This document shows, piece after piece, positions 1 through 8,715 of a DNA stretch of 64,000 bases. This DNA is from Aurantibacter aestuarii (GTDB lineage: Bacteria > Bacteroidota > Bacteroidia > Flavobacteriales > Flavobacteriaceae), in the NCBI RefSeq assembly GCF_003008425.1, contig NZ_PXOQ01000009.1, forward strand, positions 131,501 through 195,500, read 5' to 3'. Positions within the stretch are counted from its first letter, which is position 1; every line of letters begins with the position of its first letter. The position numbers and the translations under genes are program-made. The notes below the pieces were generated by a model that saw nothing but the letters and a program-made list of their open reading frames with translations, made no database searches and had not been told where the DNA came from.

Positions 1-309
1 TTCACCTAAAGAAATTTCTTCTTCCTGCAATTGCATATCTAGTGTAAACGGAAAACGGTCAATATCTATGTTTTTTTTAACCGTTTTAAAGCCTAAATAC
101 TGAAAAACAATAGTATAATTGCCCTTTTTTGTAATATCTAAAGTGTATAAACCATCGTTATTTGTAGTTGTACCAATATATGTGTCTTCAATAAAAATGT
201 TTACACCAGGTAATGCTTCGTCTAATGTAGAAGTAATTTTACCATTAACTTGAGCAATTGAAATGATGCTATAGGTAAAGCAAAAAATAACAAAAAATAT
301 ATTTTTCAT
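1..309 (-). CDS. Carboxypeptidase-regulatory-domain outer-membrane protein, N-terminal part (probably DUF5686 type)
   Basis: This is the first 103 codons of a gene that runs off the left edge of the window. The product starts with a secretion signal (MKNIFFVIFCFTYSIISIAQ), followed by a carboxypeptidase-regulatory-like beta-sandwich: VNGKITS, LPGVNIFIEDT, GTTTNNDGLY, then FQYLGFKT. This fold opens SusC-type TonB receptors and the large DUF5686 outer-membrane proteins of Bacteroidota. The spacing and the text FQYLGFKT followed by LDMQLQEEE favour DUF5686, but a TonB receptor cannot be excluded without the rest. It lies downstream of smpB on the same strand with a 56-base gap. Confidence 0.7.
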   Translation of the reverse strand, partial: MKNIFFVIFCFTYSIISIAQVNGKITSTLDEALPGVNIFIEDTYIGTTTNNDGLYTLDITKKGNYTIVFQYLGFKTVKKNIDIDRFPFTLDMQLQEEEISLGE

Positions 310-365
310 AAGAGTTGAAAGGTCAGTGTTTATTATAAAGACGAAAAATAGCGCAATAGGGTTGC

Positions 366-824
366 CTACTTATAGATTTTTTTAATTCGGTCTAAATTTC
401 TCTTGTTGTCTCTGTCTTTAATAGTTTCCCTTTTGTCGTAGAGCTTTTTACCTTTACAAAGGGCTATATCTAACTTTGCTAAGCCTCGCTCGTTTAGAAA
501 TAAACGTAAAGGAATTATAGTTAAACCTGCATTTTGCATATCGCGTTCTAAACCTTTTAATTCTTTACGATTTAGTAATAGTTTTCTGGTCGCTTTGGGT
601 TTGTGGTTGTAGTAATTACCGTATAAATATTCTTCTATAGTCATATTAACTACAAACAATTCACCTTTATCATTAAACTCACAAAAACTCTCTGCAATAG
701 AGGCTTTACTATTTCTAATAGATTTAATTTCTGTGCCCGACAAAACAATGCCAGCAGTATATTTATCTAAAATTTCATATTGAAATTTAGCCTTTTTATT
801 AAGTATATTAATTTTCTTCTGCAT
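366..824 (-). CDS. smpB: SsrA-binding protein SmpB
   Basis: SmpB binds tmRNA and carries it to stalled ribosomes during trans-translation. The 152-residue length is normal for the family. The sequence shows the SmpB core with [10 protein letters not shown] at the N-terminus, [13 protein letters not shown] (residues about 25-37), the [15 protein letters not shown] stretch and the basic tail ending in RIKKIYK that enters the decoding centre. It starts at ATG with MQKKINI. The neighbours on the same strand are a histidine-phosphatase lipoprotein upstream (gap 33 bases) and a surface protein downstream. The tmRNA gene itself was not found in this window. Confidence 0.96.
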   Translation of the reverse strand: MQKKINILNKKAKFQYEILDKYTAGIVLSGTEIKSIRNSKASIAESFCEFNDKGELFVVNMTIEEYLYGNYYNHKPKATRKLLLNRKELKGLERDMQNAGLTIIPLRLFLNERGLAKLDIALCKGKKLYDKRETIKDRDNKRNLDRIKKIYK

Positions 825-857
825 AGTACAAATGTAGAAATTCTTTAAATAATTAGA

Positions 858-1391
858 TTAGTCTACTGTAGTTAAGTTATGATTTATTTGCCCTTTAGAA
901 ATAGTAATTTTATAAAGGTGATTATAAACTGTTTCGTCAATTTCTTCATAGACTTTTTTACCTATAATATCATTTACAAAAAATGGAATAGTATTAGAAT
1001 GGCCTACCATTAAAACTGTTTTTCCTTTGTTCTGTTCTAAAAATGATTGCGCTGAAATGCGCTCTGGATTGTAAATTTCGGGTTCCAGATTATTTTTGCT
1101 CGCAGTTGGCTGTGCTGTTTTTTTTGTTCTTGTAAAATTTGAAGTGTATATAGCATCAAATTTAATAGTGCTAAAATAGTCTGACCAGTTTTGAGCTCTT
1201 ATTTCGCCTTCTTTTGTTAAATCTGGATTATTGGAAGTGCTTAAATCTTTTTCAGCATGTCTAATTAAAAAAATAGTCGTGGTTAAAGATTCTGAATCTT
1301 GAATAGGAGTAACCTCGGCAGTTTGTTTTGAAGTGTTATTATTACAATTAAATAATATAATGGCAAAAAATAGTAAACTTGTATGTTTCAT
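858..1391 (-). CDS. Histidine phosphatase (phosphoglycerate-mutase-like) lipoprotein
   Basis: A 177-residue member of the histidine phosphatase superfamily. The catalytic RHA motif is at residues 44-46 (FLIRHAEKD) and the second active-site histidine is in VGHSNT at residue 131. The N-terminus is a lipoprotein signal with the probable lipidated cysteine at residue 16 (IILFNC), so the enzyme is likely anchored in the cell envelope. I chose the ATG at 1391 because the longer frame begins at a TTG and would spoil the signal peptide. The substrate is unknown; small secreted members often act on phosphoproteins or phosphosugars. It could be co-transcribed with smpB 33 bases downstream. Confidence 0.85.
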   Translation of the reverse strand: MKHTSLLFFAIILFNCNNNTSKQTAEVTPIQDSESLTTTIFLIRHAEKDLSTSNNPDLTKEGEIRAQNWSDYFSTIKFDAIYTSNFTRTKKTAQPTASKNNLEPEIYNPERISAQSFLEQNKGKTVLMVGHSNTIPFFVNDIIGKKVYEEIDETVYNHLYKITISKGQINHNLTTVD

Positions 1392-1722
1392 AGTATATTT
1401 ATAAGTCACCAATTTCGAACATTAAATTTAATTTTTATTTAAAATAGATATAAAATTTTAATATATGGATTTTATAATAAGGCGTATTCTTTGGTTTATT
1501 TCTAATAAAATGCTCAATTTAGAAAGTGTATAGAACTAATGAAGATTGAATATGAAAAATAAAATGAAACTATAAATATGTTGTTGAGTAATTTCGCATT
1601 ATTACACAAAAAAAAGCAACGCTTACTTAATTAAAAGTGTTGCGTTGCTTTTCAAACTAACCAACCACTTACAATAACGGAGTTATTTAAGAGGTATTAT
1701 AATCTTTAACATTTCTTTTATG
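1392..1722. other. Intergenic stretch between clpB and the phosphatase gene
   Basis: About 330 bases without a gene. The half next to clpB holds that gene's terminator. The rest is very AT-rich with no open frame, repeat or RNA-like structure that I could recognise; a promoter for the phosphatase/smpB unit is expected here but no clear TAnnTTTG box was found. Confidence 0.5.
1612..1652 (-). terminator. Rho-independent terminator of clpB
   Basis: An 11-bp perfect stem (AAAAGCAACGC paired with GCGTTGCTTTT) around a 19-base loop. On the minus strand the stem runs into an unbroken T tract, as expected for intrinsic termination of clpB, which ends about 70 bases upstream. Confidence 0.85.
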
Positions 1723-4329
1723 TTAAAGTTTTTTAGGTGATAATTCGCTCTCATTTCTAAACACTAACTCGTCGTTAAATGCATCTAATAAAATGATACT
1801 ATCTGTAGTGACTTTACCTGAAAGAATTTCTTTACTTAATGCATTTAAAACTTCTTTCTGAATCACTCGTTTTACCGGACGTGCACCATACTCTGGATTG
1901 TATCCTTTATCTGCTAAATACTCTACAGCTTCAGGAGTAGCATCAAACGTAATGCCTTGTTGACTTATCATTTTCTTAATGCTTTTTATTTGTAATCCAA
2001 CAATAGCTTTAATGTTATCCTTTGTTAATGGTGTGAACATTACTGTGTCATCAATTCTATTTAAAAACTCTGGACGAACACTTTGTTTTAATAAAGCTAA
2101 AACATCAATTTTTGCAGCTTCCATAGCAGAGTCTATATCTTTCACATTTTCAAAATGTTGTTGTATAGCGCTACTACCTAAATTGGAAGTCATTATAATG
2201 ATGGTGTTTTTAAAATCGGCAATTCGACCTTTGTTGTCTGTTAAATGACCTTCATCTAAAACCTGTAATAAAATATTAAAGGTATCCGGATGTGCTTTTT
2301 CAATTTCATCTAGCAAAACAACAGAATAAGGTTTGCGACGTACCGCTTCGGTTAATTGTCCGCCTTCATCATAACCAACATATCCTGGAGGCGCACCAAC
2401 CAAACGACTTACTGCGTGACGTTCTTGATATTCACTCATATCGATTCTGGTCATAGCAGCTTCATCGTCAAATAAATATTCTGCCAAAGCTTTTGCCAAC
2501 TCTGTCTTACCAACACCTGTAGTTCCTAAAAATAAGAAAGTTCCTATAGGCTTTTTAGGGTTTTGCAACCCGGCACGACTTCGTCTAACGGCATCACTAA
2601 CTGCTTCAATTGCTTCCTCTTGACCTACCACACGTTTGTGAAGTTGATCTTCTAATTTAAGTAGCTTTTCACGCTCACTTTGAAGCATTTTAGTTACTGG
2701 AATTCCAGTCCATTTTGCTACAACTTCAGCAATATCATCATACGTTACTTCTTCCTTAATTAAAGAATGTTCTGACTGTTCTTGTAATTTTTTCTGTAAT
2801 CCTTCAAGTTGTTCTTGTGCTTCTTTAATTTTACCGTAACGTAATTCAGCAACTTTTCCATAGTTCCCTTCACGTTCTGCTTTTTCAGCTTCTATTTTAA
2901 AGTTCTCTATATTTTGCTTTGTATTTTGAATGTTGTCTACAACTTCTTTTTCACTTTTCCACTTAGCATTAATTTCATTACGTTCTTCTTTTAAATTTGC
3001 CAAATCCGATTGTAAAGATTTTAGTTTAACCTCATCTTTTTCACGCTTAATGGCCTCAATCTCAATTTCAATTTGCATAATTTTACGATCCAAAACATCT
3101 AACTCTTCTGGTTTAGAGTTAATTTCCATACGTAATTTAGAGGCTGCTTCATCCATTAAATCAATTGCCTTATCTGGTAGAAAACGATTGGTTATATAAC
3201 GTTGAGAAAGTTCTACAGCACCAATAATAGCATTGTCTTTAATACGTACTTTATGGTGAGTTTCATACTTTTCTTTAATACCACGTAAAATGGAAATGGC
3301 ACTTTCAGTGTCTGGCTCGTTTACAGTTACTTTTTGAAAACGACGCTCTAGAGCTTTATCTTTTTCAAAATATTTCTGATATTCATCTAAAGTTGTAGCT
3401 CCAATTGCTCTTAATTCGCCACGTGCTAAAGCAGGTTTTAAAATGTTTGCTGCGTCCATAGCACCTTGACCGCCACCAGCACCAACTAAAGTATGAATTT
3501 CATCAATAAATAAAACGATGTCTCCATTACTTGTAGTTACTTCTTTAATAACTGCTTTTAAACGCTCTTCAAATTCACCTTTAAACTTTGCACCAGCAAT
3601 TAAAGCACCCATATCTAGAGCATAAATTTGCTTGTCTATTAAGTTTTCAGGGATATCTCCATCTACAATTCGATGTGCCAAACCTTCGGCAATAGCGGTT
3701 TTACCTGTTCCTGGTTCTCCTATTAGTATAGGATTATTCTTAGTTCTTCTAGATAAAATTTGAAGAATACGTCTTATTTCTTCATCTCTACCAATAACCG
3801 GATCTAATTTTCCGTCTCGTGCTAACTGATTTAGGTTTTTAGCATATTTATTTAAAGAATTATAGGTTTCCTCTTGGTTTTGAGATGTTACTCTATCGCC
3901 TTGACGTAATTCTTCAATTGCTAATTTTAAACTTTTTTCGTTGACACCTTGATCTTTTAGCATCTGCGAAATTTTACTGTTTGAAGAGAAAATAGCTAAA
4001 ATTAAATGCTCGATAGAGACATACTCATCGTTCATTTTTTTCGCAATATTTGACGCTTCGTTTAAAGTTTTACTGGCTTCTCTTGAGATACTTAAATCGC
4101 CTCCTGAAACTTTTGCATAGCATTGTATTTGCTTATCTAATAATTGCTGAAGTAAATTTATATTTACATTTAACTTTTTTAATAAGAAAGGAAGCACATT
4201 TTCATCAACATTTAAAATGCCTTTAAAAATATGTTCGTTTTCAATTTGTTGTTGACCATTGCTTTGCACTAATTGTTGTGCATTTTGTATGGCCTCTTGA
4301 GATTTTATTGTATAATTGTTAAAATTCAT
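1723..4329 (-). CDS. clpB: ATP-dependent disaggregase ClpB
   Basis: An 868-residue Hsp100 chaperone that pulls polypeptides out of aggregates with DnaK. The order is: N-terminal Clp repeat domain (residues about 1-145), first AAA+ module with Walker A GEPGTGKT at 204-211, a long coiled-coil middle domain (about 400-525, rich in E and K), and the second AAA+ module with GTTGVGKT near 605 followed by the ClpB C-terminal domain. Length and order are those of ClpB; the middle domain separates it from ClpA, and the lack of a UVR motif from ClpC. It starts at ATG. It is monocistronic, with a terminator behind it and a palindrome upstream that may be regulatory. Confidence 0.98.
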   Translation of the reverse strand: MNFNNYTIKSQEAIQNAQQLVQSNGQQQIENEHIFKGILNVDENVLPFLLKKLNVNINLLQQLLDKQIQCYAKVSGGDLSISREASKTLNEASNIAKKMNDEYVSIEHLILAIFSSNSKISQMLKDQGVNEKSLKLAIEELRQGDRVTSQNQEETYNSLNKYAKNLNQLARDGKLDPVIGRDEEIRRILQILSRRTKNNPILIGEPGTGKTAIAEGLAHRIVDGDIPENLIDKQIYALDMGALIAGAKFKGEFEERLKAVIKEVTTSNGDIVLFIDEIHTLVGAGGGQGAMDAANILKPALARGELRAIGATTLDEYQKYFEKDKALERRFQKVTVNEPDTESAISILRGIKEKYETHHKVRIKDNAIIGAVELSQRYITNRFLPDKAIDLMDEAASKLRMEINSKPEELDVLDRKIMQIEIEIEAIKREKDEVKLKSLQSDLANLKEERNEINAKWKSEKEVVDNIQNTKQNIENFKIEAEKAEREGNYGKVAELRYGKIKEAQEQLEGLQKKLQEQSEHSLIKEEVTYDDIAEVVAKWTGIPVTKMLQSEREKLLKLEDQLHKRVVGQEEAIEAVSDAVRRSRAGLQNPKKPIGTFLFLGTTGVGKTELAKALAEYLFDDEAAMTRIDMSEYQERHAVSRLVGAPPGYVGYDEGGQLTEAVRRKPYSVVLLDEIEKAHPDTFNILLQVLDEGHLTDNKGRIADFKNTIIIMTSNLGSSAIQQHFENVKDIDSAMEAAKIDVLALLKQSVRPEFLNRIDDTVMFTPLTKDNIKAIVGLQIKSIKKMISQQGITFDATPEAVEYLADKGYNPEYGARPVKRVIQKEVLNALSKEILSGKVTTDSIILLDAFNDELVFRNESELSPKKL

Positions 4330-4389
4330 TTTTCTAATTTTTTTATTTTAAGTATCCTATTTCAATTTTAAAACCAATCAGTAAATAGC

Positions 4390-4400
4390 GACAAAATGTC
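4390..4400. promoter_or_regulatory. Palindrome upstream of clpB
   Basis: GACA-AAA-TGTC lies 61-71 bases upstream of the clpB start. A short palindrome at this distance from a heat-shock gene could be an operator. It is not the CIRCE element, and I know no named regulator for it. Confidence 0.3.
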
Positions 4401-4521
4401 TGTTTAAATTCGATTTTACATGACTTTTTGACACTGTAAGTTTTATCTATTTTAAAAGACTAATGAAATTGTATAAAAGATACTATAAGTAATAAATATA
4501 AAACTTAATTATAATAAAAGT

Positions 4522-4908
4522 ATGGGCTTGATTAATAAACTATTTGGTGGAAGCGAAGAGAAAAAAGAGGAAAAAATATTACCGTGGATTAATTTAGAGC
4601 ATATAAAAAGCTTAGATGTAATTGCTGAAAAGTCAAAGACTAAAACGCAGCTTATTTTTAAGCACTCTACTAGATGTGGTATAAGTAGGATGGCCTTAAA
4701 TCAGTTTGTAGCTCAATATAATTTAGATTTAAATGCTGATTTATATTATCTAGATTTATTAAACTTTCGCGATGTTTCTAATGAAGTTGGATATAAATTT
4801 CAGGTCATGCATCAAAGTCCACAATTATTAATAATTAAAAATGGAGTAGCGGTCGCACATGCTAGTCACGGCGCTATAAATGACATAAATTTAGAAAAGT
4901 ATATTTAA
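4522..4908 (+). CDS. ytxJ: Bacilliredoxin-type protein, YtxJ family
   Basis: A 128-residue thioredoxin-fold protein of the YtxJ (DUF2847) family, thought to remove bacillithiol from mixed disulfides on proteins. The single-cysteine active site is visible as TRCGIS with the cysteine at residue 52; later residues (VMHQSPQLLII followed by KNGVAVAHASHG) match the cis-proline region and the C-terminal strand. It has no signal peptide, so it should be cytoplasmic. Its presence implies that the organism makes bacillithiol. It is transcribed alone; its stop codon overlaps the stop codon of the convergent terC-like gene. Confidence 0.88.
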   Translation: MGLINKLFGGSEEKKEEKILPWINLEHIKSLDVIAEKSKTKTQLIFKHSTRCGISRMALNQFVAQYNLDLNADLYYLDLLNFRDVSNEVGYKFQVMHQSPQLLIIKNGVAVAHASHGAINDINLEKYI

Positions 4909-5702
4909 TTTTTTTGATTTTGCTTTTTTGAAATTTTTTGATTTAAAAACTCAATAAATAATGAAAACGTAATAGCAAAATACAAATAGCCTTTAGGTAT
5001 TGCTCCAACAGTTTTTCCTAGAAACTGAGTTTCCGATAAATGCGCAGCTTCAGTAATAAGCATAAATCCTATAAGAATAAGAAATGATAACCCTAGTATT
5101 TGTATACTGGGATTTTTGTCTATAAATTCTCTAATTTTATTAGCAAACAATATCATAATGGCAATAGAGATAACTACAGCTATAATCATTAAAATCAGAT
5201 TGTAATTAGAATTTTCAGATAATCCGTTAGTCATACCAACAGCAGTTAAAATGGAATCTATAGAAAATATAAAGTCGATTATTAAAATTTGAAAAATGGC
5301 TTGTTGGAAAGATTTAATTTTTTTGTTTTTAACTTCATTCTCATCATGCATTGGCATGTTGACCTTTTCTCTTATTTCGGAAGTACTTTTATAAATTAAA
5401 AATAATCCACCAAAAAATAAAATTAGTGCCTGACCGCTAAGATCTATATTTAGCCAGCTAAATTCAATACTATAAAATGGTTTTGAAAGTCCAATTAAAA
5501 ACGATACAAAAAACAATAAAATGATACGTTGCACCATTGCTAAAAGCAAGCCAATGTTGGTAACACGTTTGCGTTGTTCTATAGGTAGCTTATTTGCAGC
5601 AATTGATATAAATACAATATTATCTATACCAAGAATAATCTCCAATAGTGTTAAAGTAAGTAAGGCTAAAATAGCATCACTACTTAAAAAGAATTCCATC
5701 AT
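4905..5702 (-). CDS. TerC family integral membrane protein
   Basis: A 265-residue protein with about seven membrane segments. The family signature is clear near the N-terminus: LEIILGIDNIVFISI, with acidic residues inside a membrane helix, repeated in the second half as FIFSIDSILTAVG. TerC proteins are linked to manganese export and to metal loading of secreted proteins. A short charged loop (HDENEVKNKKIKS) separates the halves. Two ATG codons are adjacent at 5702 and 5699. The stop codon of the small lipoprotein gene upstream is one base away, so the two are likely one transcript. Confidence 0.93.
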   Translation of the reverse strand: MMEFFLSSDAILALLTLTLLEIILGIDNIVFISIAANKLPIEQRKRVTNIGLLLAMVQRIILLFFVSFLIGLSKPFYSIEFSWLNIDLSGQALILFFGGLFLIYKSTSEIREKVNMPMHDENEVKNKKIKSFQQAIFQILIIDFIFSIDSILTAVGMTNGLSENSNYNLILMIIAVVISIAIMILFANKIREFIDKNPSIQILGLSFLILIGFMLITEAAHLSETQFLGKTVGAIPKGYLYFAITFSLFIEFLNQKISKKQNQKN

Positions 5703-5703
5703 A

Positions 5704-6078
5704 CTATTCTGTAATTTTTATAGCTACACCTTTTTGCTTATTAACTTCTCCAACATAAGAATATTCAAAAGTGTAAGAACTATCTGTTGTGGTTAATATT
5801 TTTAAGTGAATATCCTTTCGTTCTGTACGATTTTTAGGTCGAATGGTTGTAAATACAGCTTCACAATCGTTTATCCATCTTACTTTTGATGAGTCTGTTT
5901 TTCCATCATAAGTTTCTACCTGTAAATTTTGAGATCTGCTAAAAGTTGACAAATACGTTTTCTCATTTATTGTTACTGTACTTTTAAATTGTCCCGTATT
6001 AAAATCTGTACAATTTCTGGAAGATTCATAACATCCTGTAAGTATAAAAAGAAATAATAGAGGTAGTAGTAGTTTCAT
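5704..6078 (-). CDS. Small lipoprotein of unknown function
   Basis: A 124-residue protein with a lipoprotein signal: MKLLLPLLFLFILTGC, cysteine at residue 16. The mature part is mostly beta-strand-like, with RNCTDFNTGQFKSTV and RWINDCEAVFTTIRPKN, ending in YSYVGEVNKQKGVAIKI. I chose the ATG at 6078 because the longer frame has a non-ATG start and would bury the signal. From memory, very similar small flavobacterial proteins carry the label DNA topoisomerase IV in databases; nothing here supports such a function. It probably shares a transcript with the TerC gene one base downstream. Confidence 0.75.
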   Translation of the reverse strand: MKLLLPLLFLFILTGCYESSRNCTDFNTGQFKSTVTINEKTYLSTFSRSQNLQVETYDGKTDSSKVRWINDCEAVFTTIRPKNRTERKDIHLKILTTTDSSYTFEYSYVGEVNKQKGVAIKITE

Positions 6079-6198
6079 ATTTAAAAAATATCTAATCAAA
6101 ATTAATAATAAGTAATGATTAAACTTAATTTTTAGCAAAGCATTATGAAAAAATAAGGGTGCTTATAAATGGCGTATTTGAAAAATTCCGGACAATAC

Positions 6199-6657
6199 TC
6201 AGGAATTCTCAAAATTTGAAAAACTACCATCTTTATAAAAAATTACAATTCGTTCAATTTGTTTTCCTGAAGAATTTCTTAAGTGTTTAAAATTTTCAAT
6301 TTCTGATGAAGTAGATGTTGAATTTAAATTTTGTGGAGAAACTATTTTTTTTTCTTCTTGGGTTGAAGAAAATAAATCAGATTCATTTTTTGAAGTAGGT
6401 AAGGTCGAATTATTTTTTTCTACATCAGAAGATTTTGGAAATTGACCTTTTCCATTTAACAACCAATACAATTCAACTTCTGGGTAGGCGTCCAAAATTT
6501 TTAAAACAAAATCTAAACTTGGTTTGTTTCTGCCAGATAATATATGTGAAATACTAGAGCGTTGCACTTCAATTTTTTGAGCAAAACTAGAGGCGCTTTC
6601 ACTGTAAAAATCAATCACTTTTTGTAATCTTTTTGAAAATTCTTCGGTGTTTATCAT
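6199..6657 (-). CDS. XRE-family transcriptional regulator
   Basis: A 152-residue DNA-binding protein. Residues about 6-65 form a Cro/C1-type helix-turn-helix (FAQKIEVQRSSISHILSGRNKPSLDF), followed by the WLLNGKGQFP segment typical of flavobacterial XRE regulators, a Ser/Thr/Glu-rich linker (about 75-125) and a conserved C-terminal patch, IERIVIFYKDGSF. It is divergent from an M14 peptidase gene across 305 bases packed with TTTACA/TGTAAA words, one of which overlaps its own start codon and another its likely -10 box. I infer autoregulation and control of the peptidase gene; target genes elsewhere are unknown. Confidence 0.9.
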   Translation of the reverse strand: MINTEEFSKRLQKVIDFYSESASSFAQKIEVQRSSISHILSGRNKPSLDFVLKILDAYPEVELYWLLNGKGQFPKSSDVEKNNSTLPTSKNESDLFSSTQEEKKIVSPQNLNSTSTSSEIENFKHLRNSSGKQIERIVIFYKDGSFSNFENS

Positions 6658-6962
6658 TGTAAACAGATTAGTGTGTTGTTCTAGTGTTACAAATGTAAAA
6701 CAAAAATGTTTACAAAAAAAATATAGTTACAAAATGCTATATATAATTAATTAAAAAGTTTAAGTATGATAATTTAAATAACTGAATTACATATAGTTAC
6801 GATATTTTTGTTAAAGTAATGTGTAGTTTGTAGTGTTGTAAACAAATATCCTGTTTACAAATTAAAATGTTGTTTACAATTATACACAACTAAACCTAAA
6901 TATCCTGTTTACATTTGTAAATTATATAATGTTTACATTTGTAAAACATAAAAATCAATAGC
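6658..6962. promoter_or_regulatory. Divergent control region with TTTACA-N2-TGTAAA operator array
   Basis: This 305-base region between the XRE gene and the peptidase gene has no open frame. It contains three near-perfect or perfect palindromes of the form TTTACA-NN-TGTAAA (6687-6698, 6908-6921, 6932-6945), a 9-bp inverted repeat TTGTAAACA / TGTTTACAA (6836-6844 and 6852-6860), and further single TGTTTACA words at 6707 and 6871 and a reversed one at 6658. The three palindromes each contain a TACATTTG sequence (on one strand) that fits the Bacteroidota -7 box TAnnTTTG, so a bound regulator would cover the promoters. Regulator identity is inferred from position. Confidence 0.65.
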
Positions 6963-8093
6963 ATGATTGAATCTGTTTTTAACACTTATAAACAACATAA
7001 AAATACCTCTCTATTTGGACGATATATTTCTTTAAAACATATCGAGCCAATATTAAAATCTTTAGAAAATGATTTTAAAATTAAAGTTGAAGGTATATCT
7101 GTTTTAAATCAAAACATCTATTCTATTCAATTAGGTTCAGGACCAATAAAAATTTTTATGTGGTCACAGATGCATGGAAATGAATCGACATCTACAAAAG
7201 CATTATTTGATTTGTTAAATTATATTAAGTCTAATCCATCTTTTATAGATGCTTTTTCGTTACTTATTATACCTATGTTGAATCCTGATGGATCTAATGC
7301 ATATACTCGGGTTAATGCAAATAATGTAGATTTAAATAGAGATGCTCAAGAGCTTTCGCAACCTGAATCTGTTACTTTAAATAAACTTTTTAAAACCTTT
7401 AAACCACATTTTTGTCTTAATTTACATGGGCAACGTACCATTTTTAGTGCAGGAGACACTAATTACCCCGCAACTTTATCCTTTTTAGTGCCAGCAGAAA
7501 ATGAAGAACGTGATATTACTGAAACTCGTAAAAAAGCGATGCGTATTATTTCCTATATGAATACAGAATTACAGCAGCTCATACCAAACCAAATAGGTAG
7601 ATATGATGATGGTTTTAATGCAAATTGTGTTGGAGACGCTTTTACTATGGCGGGAGTACCTACGATATTATTTGAATCGGGTCATTATAAGGATGATTAT
7701 GATAGAGAAGAAGTAAGAGCTTATACGTTTACGGCGCTTTGGGTATGTTTAAAAGCTATAAGGGATAAAAATCAAATTGATGATAATCATTTAAAATATT
7801 TTAATATTCCTGAAAATAATAAGTTGTTTTGTGACATTATCATATCAAATGTGGATGTAAATGGTCAAAATATGACGGTAGAAATTCAATTTATTGAGAA
7901 ATTAGTTGAGAATTCGATACATTTTTTAGCAAAAATTGAAAAAATTTCGAAATTCACAAATTTATACGCTCATAAATCATATAATGCTAATGGTAGCAAG
8001 GTTTTAACCACTAATCATATCGATATTTATGAAGGTTACGAAACCGATTTCGTAATATGGAAAAATAACGAAATACTAAAATTAGCTAAATAA
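6963..8093 (+). CDS. M14 family zinc carboxypeptidase-like protein
   Basis: A 376-residue metallopeptidase. The zinc ligands HxxE are at His71 and Glu74 (QMHGNEST), the third ligand is probably His155 (LNLHGQR), the substrate-binding arginine lies in NPDGSNAYTRVN followed by DLNRD, and the catalytic glutamate is Glu238 (ILFESGHYKDDYDRE). There is no signal peptide, so it is likely cytoplasmic and may process peptides or peptidoglycan fragments. The C-terminal 100 residues are a small extra beta-rich domain. It starts at ATG 15 bases after the last operator-like palindrome, which suggests control by the divergent XRE regulator. Confidence 0.88.
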   Translation: MIESVFNTYKQHKNTSLFGRYISLKHIEPILKSLENDFKIKVEGISVLNQNIYSIQLGSGPIKIFMWSQMHGNESTSTKALFDLLNYIKSNPSFIDAFSLLIIPMLNPDGSNAYTRVNANNVDLNRDAQELSQPESVTLNKLFKTFKPHFCLNLHGQRTIFSAGDTNYPATLSFLVPAENEERDITETRKKAMRIISYMNTELQQLIPNQIGRYDDGFNANCVGDAFTMAGVPTILFESGHYKDDYDREEVRAYTFTALWVCLKAIRDKNQIDDNHLKYFNIPENNKLFCDIIISNVDVNGQNMTVEIQFIEKLVENSIHFLAKIEKISKFTNLYAHKSYNANGSKVLTTNHIDIYEGYETDFVIWKNNEILKLAK

Positions 8094-8105
8094 AAACATA
8101 TAATT

Positions 8106-8139
8106 TTGTGTTTAATTTACGAATTATGTGTTAATTTTG
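8106..8139 (+). promoter_or_regulatory. Predicted promoter of the Lrp-family gene
   Basis: TTG at 8106-8108 and TAATTTTG at 8132-8139 are separated by 23 bases and match the Bacteroidota -33/-7 consensus (TTG, TAnnTTTG). The start codon of the regulator gene is 25 bases downstream. Confidence 0.5.
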
Positions 8140-8164
8140 CTGAAATAATTATAATTGTTTAAAA

Positions 8165-8644
8165 ATGGCAAAATTTAAGTTAGACGAAATAGATCACCAA
8201 ATTCTTGATATGTTAATAGACAATACAAGAATTCCATTTACAGATATTGCAAAAAAACTATTAATATCTGCAGGTACAGTACATGTACGTGTTAAAAAAA
8301 TGGAAGATGCTGGTATTATTAAGGGATCTTCGTTAAAATTAGATTATAATAAACTAGGTTATTCATTTATAGCCTACGTTGGGATATTTTTGCAGAACAC
8401 ATCTCAGACAAAATTTGTTTTAGAGCGCTTGAATACAATTCCTTATGTTACTGTAGCTCATATTACCACAGGAAAATTTAATATTTTCTGTAAGCTTAGA
8501 GCTAAAAACACACAACACGCTAAAGAGGTTATCTTTAAAATAGATGATATTGATGGTGTTTATAGAACTGAGACTATGATTTCTCTAGAAGAAAGCTTAA
8601 ACGATAAAAAACGATTAATGCATGATATTTTTAATAGAATGTAG
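8165..8644 (+). CDS. Lrp/AsnC family transcriptional regulator
   Basis: A 159-residue regulator with the two-domain Lrp layout. Residues 1-60 form the winged helix (LDEIDHQILDMLIDNTRIPFTDIAKKL, then SAGTVHVRVKKMEDAGII), and residues about 70-150 the ligand-sensing RAM domain (YVTVAHITTGKFNIFCKLRA). Such proteins sense amino acids and regulate amino-acid metabolism. It has its own predicted promoter and a strong terminator directly behind the stop codon, so it is a single-gene unit. The effector cannot be told from the sequence. Confidence 0.93.
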   Translation: MAKFKLDEIDHQILDMLIDNTRIPFTDIAKKLLISAGTVHVRVKKMEDAGIIKGSSLKLDYNKLGYSFIAYVGIFLQNTSQTKFVLERLNTIPYVTVAHITTGKFNIFCKLRAKNTQHAKEVIFKIDDIDGVYRTETMISLEESLNDKKRLMHDIFNRM

Positions 8645-8670
8645 TTGTCATTATATTTTTTAATATTTTA

Positions 8671-8703
8671 AAAGCTTCAAAATTATTTTTGAAGCTTTTT
8701 TTT
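8671..8703 (+). terminator. Terminator of the Lrp-family gene
   Basis: A perfect 12-bp stem, AAAGCTTCAAAA / TTTTGAAGCTTT, with a 4-base loop, followed by a T run. It sits upstream of the next gene's ATG and argues against the longer start of that gene. Confidence 0.85.
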
Positions 8704-8715
8704 AACACTGTAATT

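Noticed and set aside
4330-4521. CIRCE heat-shock operator upstream of clpB
   Set aside because: The TTAGCACTC-N9-GAGTGCTAA sequence is not present; only a short GACA/TGTC palindrome was seen.
6658-6962. Possible CRISPR-like repeat array
   Set aside because: The repeated words are only 8-14 bases, irregularly spaced and mixed in orientation, with no equal spacers and no cas genes nearby. They look like operator sites.
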